DNA of 64,000 nucleotides from Nymphaea colorata (lineage: Eukaryota > Streptophyta > Magnoliopsida > Nymphaeales > Nymphaeaceae): positions 5,249,528 to 5,313,527 of the forward strand of contig NC_045140.1 in the NCBI RefSeq assembly GCF_008831285.2, in the 5' to 3' direction. The position numbers and the translations under genes were made by a program. Below are positions 60,401-64,000 of this stretch, piece by piece. Positions within the stretch are counted from its first letter, which is position 1; every line of letters begins with the position of its first letter. The notes below the pieces were generated by a model. It ran no database searches and was not told the DNA's origin. It saw only the letters and a list, made by a program, of their open reading frames with translations.

Positions 60401-62276
60401 CATTGCAATGGCCAGCTAATTCAACAGGTAACTATCTTTTAGGTTCAAATGAAGGGCCTCACAGAAAGTGCAATCTCACCATCGATGAGCAGAGGACACA
60501 GGTAGAAGTGATTTCACTAATTAAAATGTTGTGTTTCATTTGCTGAGACTTTATGTATCCCTTTTTTTGCTCTCTCTCTCTCTCTCTCTCTCTCTCCCCC
60601 CTGTGGCAGGTTACTTTGTGGTCGATGTTCAAGTCTCCCTTGATGTTCGGAGGGGATCTGACTCAAATTGATCAGACAACGCTGGGTCTTATAACAAGTC
60701 CCACCCTTCTGGAAATTAACTCCTATAGTGGAAACAACATGGAGGTACTTATATTTAAGTTAGCATGACAGCCTTAGACAAACTAATATATTGTGTCAGT
60801 AATTGCAGCTAATGTATTCTCAGTTGATGATGATATTTTGGTGGTTAAATTTCAGTATCCTTTTGTCCATGCAAAGAGTCCACACTGTGAGAATGTTCAG
60901 ATAACAAGGCCAGTTGTACCTGTGGATGAAAACGAGGATGTCAATAATGATCTACAGTTAACTAGTTGCTCTAATGTGAGAGCAAGGGGCTTCATTTTGG
61001 AAGCTTATAATGGAGACATAGATCACATATGCTGGAAAGAAGGCATAGCTGGAGAAAATATTTCAAGATTCTGTCTGTACAAACGTCAACCTTTGTTAAC
61101 AGAGTATGAATTTTTCCTCTGTATGATGTCAATTGCTTTAGGTCCTCTTTTCAGTGATTTTCAAGTGATCTGATAATATGATACTATGATGTAGGGAAGA
61201 GCAAATTGCATATGAAAGGCGATATTCTGGAAAATTTCATTTAGTGACAGCTGCATCTGATGATCTGTGTCTTGATTCTTCTATAGACAGAAGAAATTCC
61301 ATGGAGAAATCAGCCTTCATGAAATTTTCCCCTTGTAGATATAGTGCTAACCAGGTTGATTAACCTCTATTCCTCACAAAAAAAAACTTCCATTAGTGCT
61401 TCAGATAATGCTCACGTATTTATTCTTTGTGAATTCATGTGTGTGCCATTTTTCTTTTGCATGTCTGAAGTATGTTAACTACTTTTGCGTCAAGCTCATG
61501 GTGTTTTGCAATCTCAAGATATTTTCTGTATACTAAGCCTGGATCAGATGTTTTCTTCCACATTTTTCTGCCCACTGTTGGTCTAGGATCAGGAAATTTC
61601 GATCAAAAGATAAAGAAATATTTTTGCTTCACTTGGCAGCTTTGGGATTATGTTGATGGAAAGCTTGTTGATAGCTATTATGGTCTCTGTGCAACTAAGC
61701 ACATATTAGATGGTAAACCATCCTTCATGCTGTTTGAAATTTCCTTACTTTTGTTAAATATCATCTCTAATATATGCTTTCCTGAATGATTCTTTCAGAT
61801 ACTAAATATGAAGGAGAAGTCCGTTCTTGGATTGCAACTGGAAGAAAAGGTCAGCATACTTTTGAAGCAAATTTGTTATTCAATGTCTTTTTATGAAAAG
61901 TTTGACTGAAATGTTATCGTATTGTATGATGCACACGATTGGGCATTTCAGGATCTTTCTTTCTATTGAATGCATATTGTATAAACTGATTCATATTGAT
62001 ATCATACTTCTAGTTTCAAACCTGCTAACCCTTTGGCCATCTTGTTTCTGTTTAGGTGAAATATATCTATCTTTTTTCAATCTTTTCTCTTGTAAGATGA
62101 CAATATCAACAACGATCAAGGAGTTGGCTAAGGTGCTGCCTAAGGACTACATAAGGAAAGGCTCCTGCTATTGTTCTGAAATTTGGACGAATCAGCAGCT
62201 TGGGATAATAAGAAAAGAGTTGTCCATGGAAGTCGCAGCACATGGTTGTGCAGCATTCGTCCTCAAATGCCACTAG
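57457..62276 (+). CDS. GH27 alpha-galactosidase-like protein, probable beta-L-arabinopyranosidase (APSE type), 14 exons, 635 aa
   Basis: Exons by eye: 57457-57503, 57593-57749, 57909-58166, 58351-58525, 58964-59025, 59120-59283, 59673-59770, 60443-60501, 60610-60744, 60856-61103, 61195-61354, 61640-61712, 61799-61849, 62056-62276. All join in phase; intron 6 uses a GC donor. The first ~20 residues (MSSIALGFVILTSLLVIGSA) are a signal peptide, so the product is secreted or vacuolar. The GH27 barrel shows RGWNSYDAFSW, VKHDC with nucleophile Asp216, and RITGDDWD with the acid/base Asp near 272. The usual alpha-galactosidase DD.W site reads VVVDYLWYRRK, as remembered for Arabidopsis APSE (At3g26380), which removes beta-L-arabinopyranose from arabinogalactan. 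Length fits APSE (about 640-650 aa). No lesion is seen. Plain alpha-galactosidase activity remains possible. Confidence 0.92.
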
Positions 62277-64000
62277 CAATATCCACACAGAGGTGAGGTA
62301 CCATGTATAAGGAGATTCACTCAACTTTCCATGTCAAATTGACGCTAGAACAGAGAAGTACGTGCATGGATCAGCATGCAGTATGCTTTATGTGGGTTGA
62401 ATTGAAATATCGCTTCAGGTAAACTATCATATTTAGGGGTTGAAAGTCCTTCCGTACGTTTAAGTGTTACCATTGTTTATTTTCGAGTCAATGTGATACC
62501 GGAACCTCTTCACTTACATAAAGCAAAACTGTACTCATCGAAATTGTGTTTAAGAATTTTTTTTGAAATCATGGTCTTAGAACAGAGATGGCAGCGAACA
62601 ACTAGTGATAGCAGTGCTCGATTCAAGCAATTATGGCCACAATCCATCACTTCAAAAATTGATGGTTGAATAAAGAGCGAAATAACACTACAAACCTACA
62701 ACCTGTGTTTGAATTAATGAGCTACAACTTCAAGTTATCATGTAAATGGTATGCATGGAGTTTCATACTTTCTAGTCTAAAGAATTTTCACCTGTAGTTC
62801 ATTTTGGCAACTTCAATCGCAGAAGAAACAATGTTCAAGGCTTGTTACTGACAAAAACAATTAAGTTTTCATTAAGCCATTTCATCATCTATTGCTAATA
62901 GATTTGATAACAAGTGTCATCTCTGATAACTGGCCCTGCGTGCTAAAAACTAAGTGAACTATATTTCCCTGTCCATTTCGCACCTATGAAAGCATCCATT
63001 GTCATCCTCACATCCACTGCAATGAAATGATCTTATCATGGATTCTGAATTCAGTTAGCAAACAGATAGTGGATAGTGTAATTTATTTTGCCAGACTAAT
63101 GATATGTGAAAAGATTTGCATAACCATTATACCGGAAGCCTGTTACCACACTCTTGTAATTAGATGCTGAGTTAGTATGTTGACTCCAGGGAGAAGCAAT
63201 TTCAATGGCAATATGTGTCACTAAAATGAAATATCTGTGCAACAAACTCAGCTTCTATTCTCCAAGTAAACAGGCTACTTGCCTAGTTTAGTTTGATGAT
63301 TTGAATTCCAAGCCTATGACAGTTATTTTCATCGTGTTCATTAAGCATTTTACCAAGAGATGTGTTCCACAAAACACTGTCTCTTCCACTTTTGAAGACC
63401 ATCATGAAATATTTTCCTTGCAAGAAACCAGTTTGCTATGGAGTTGTCCAATGTCTTCAAATTAAATGTTCTCAGTCAGTCAATTGAGGAGGTCCATATA
63501 TAGGCTGCTAATCAGCAATAGCTCTATCTCAATTTGGGTGCTATTTAAGATCTATTGTCTGGGAAGATGATTGTACCAAGTAAACTTCCTGTTAAGTCAC
63601 AAGTTTTTCATAACATAAACTTTCTTCTATGGTACTATCTATTCCACTCATGAGTCTGAAATGTACAATAAGAAAGAACAAAGAAGGAGAGGGTTCCTCA
63701 ACCTCCCCCAGTTGTTCATTGAGGAGAGGGTTCCATTACTAATTACCATCTTACAATTATTCTTGCAATCTAGTTTACAATTATTCTTGCCTCATTGGCT
63801 TTTCTTGGAGTGACCATTCTTACCAATCCACCTGGTCATTTGCATTGATTGATTGTAGAGGATCTGATTGGTGTAGCTTGACCTCGTGCTATAGTTAGTT
63901 AATGCAGTTTTAAACCGCTCTTATGTACAAAAAAAAAAAAAAAAATCTTGTTCAACTGATCTCCTATTGATTCTCTTCAAGAGTGGTGATATCCAGGCTA
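62277..64000. other. 3' flank of the GH27 gene, nothing assignable
   Basis: Presumably 3' UTR followed by AT-rich intergenic DNA. No coding or RNA gene is supported. A poly-A run of about 17 lies near 63930. Confidence 0.4.

Overview
The window is plant nuclear DNA. It holds split genes with GT-AG introns, a DYW-class PPR gene relic, a plant O-fucosyltransferase, an APSE-like GH27 glycosidase, and many retroelement and DNA-transposon remnants. Captured pieces resembling CYP84A (ferulate 5-hydroxylase) and a type-A response regulator favour an angiosperm. The species cannot be read from the sequence. There are no bacterial, phage or CRISPR features.

Layout. 1-25 kb is a graveyard of duplicated gene pieces. 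It contains the 3' part of a UTP18 gene cut by the left edge (+), a decayed RWP-RK (RKD-type) factor (-), a broken OTP85-like PPR gene (-), a UTP18 3' relic (-) abutting a Copia fragment, dispersed RNase T2 exons (+), and a second, inverted copy of the broken PPR gene (+). The PPR copies are the arms of an inverted duplication and share a nonsense codon, so the gene was dead before it was copied. From 17.0 to 33.9 kb two directly repeated blocks (A 16986-24027, B 25247-33886) each carry one UTP18 gene on the minus strand, plus exon-like pieces of an unidentified neighbour. UTP18 A has a one-base frameshift; UTP18 B is an intact 539-codon gene. Upstream of UTP18 B, a 389-bp segment that probably includes its 5'-UTR exon is present in six tandem copies.

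35.4-48.9 kb is one 11-exon O-fucosyltransferase gene (560 aa assembled). Its 7.1-kb sixth intron is filled with Ty3/Gypsy fragments in alternating orientation. 51.5-54.6 kb is a compact DNA element with 16-bp terminal inverted repeats and a near-perfect 8-bp target duplication. It carries same-strand fragments of three unrelated host genes (histone H2A.X exon 1, CYP84A, type-A response regulator last exon), so it looks like a Pack-type gene-capturing transposon. 57.5-62.3 kb is a complete 14-exon GH27 gene (635 aa assembled) of the APSE / alpha-galactosidase type. The remainder is intergenic, with microsatellites and transposon debris.

The genes are unrelated housekeeping and cell-wall functions, not an operon-like system: ribosome biogenesis (UTP18), organelle RNA editing (dead PPR), wall or glycoprotein glycosylation (O-fucosyltransferase), and arabinogalactan turnover (GH27). 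The notable biology is the genome dynamics: gene capture, first-exon amplification, inverted duplication with filler-DNA repair, and nested elements in a large intron. Splice sites and protein families were assigned by eye from reading frames and remembered family motifs. No search was run.
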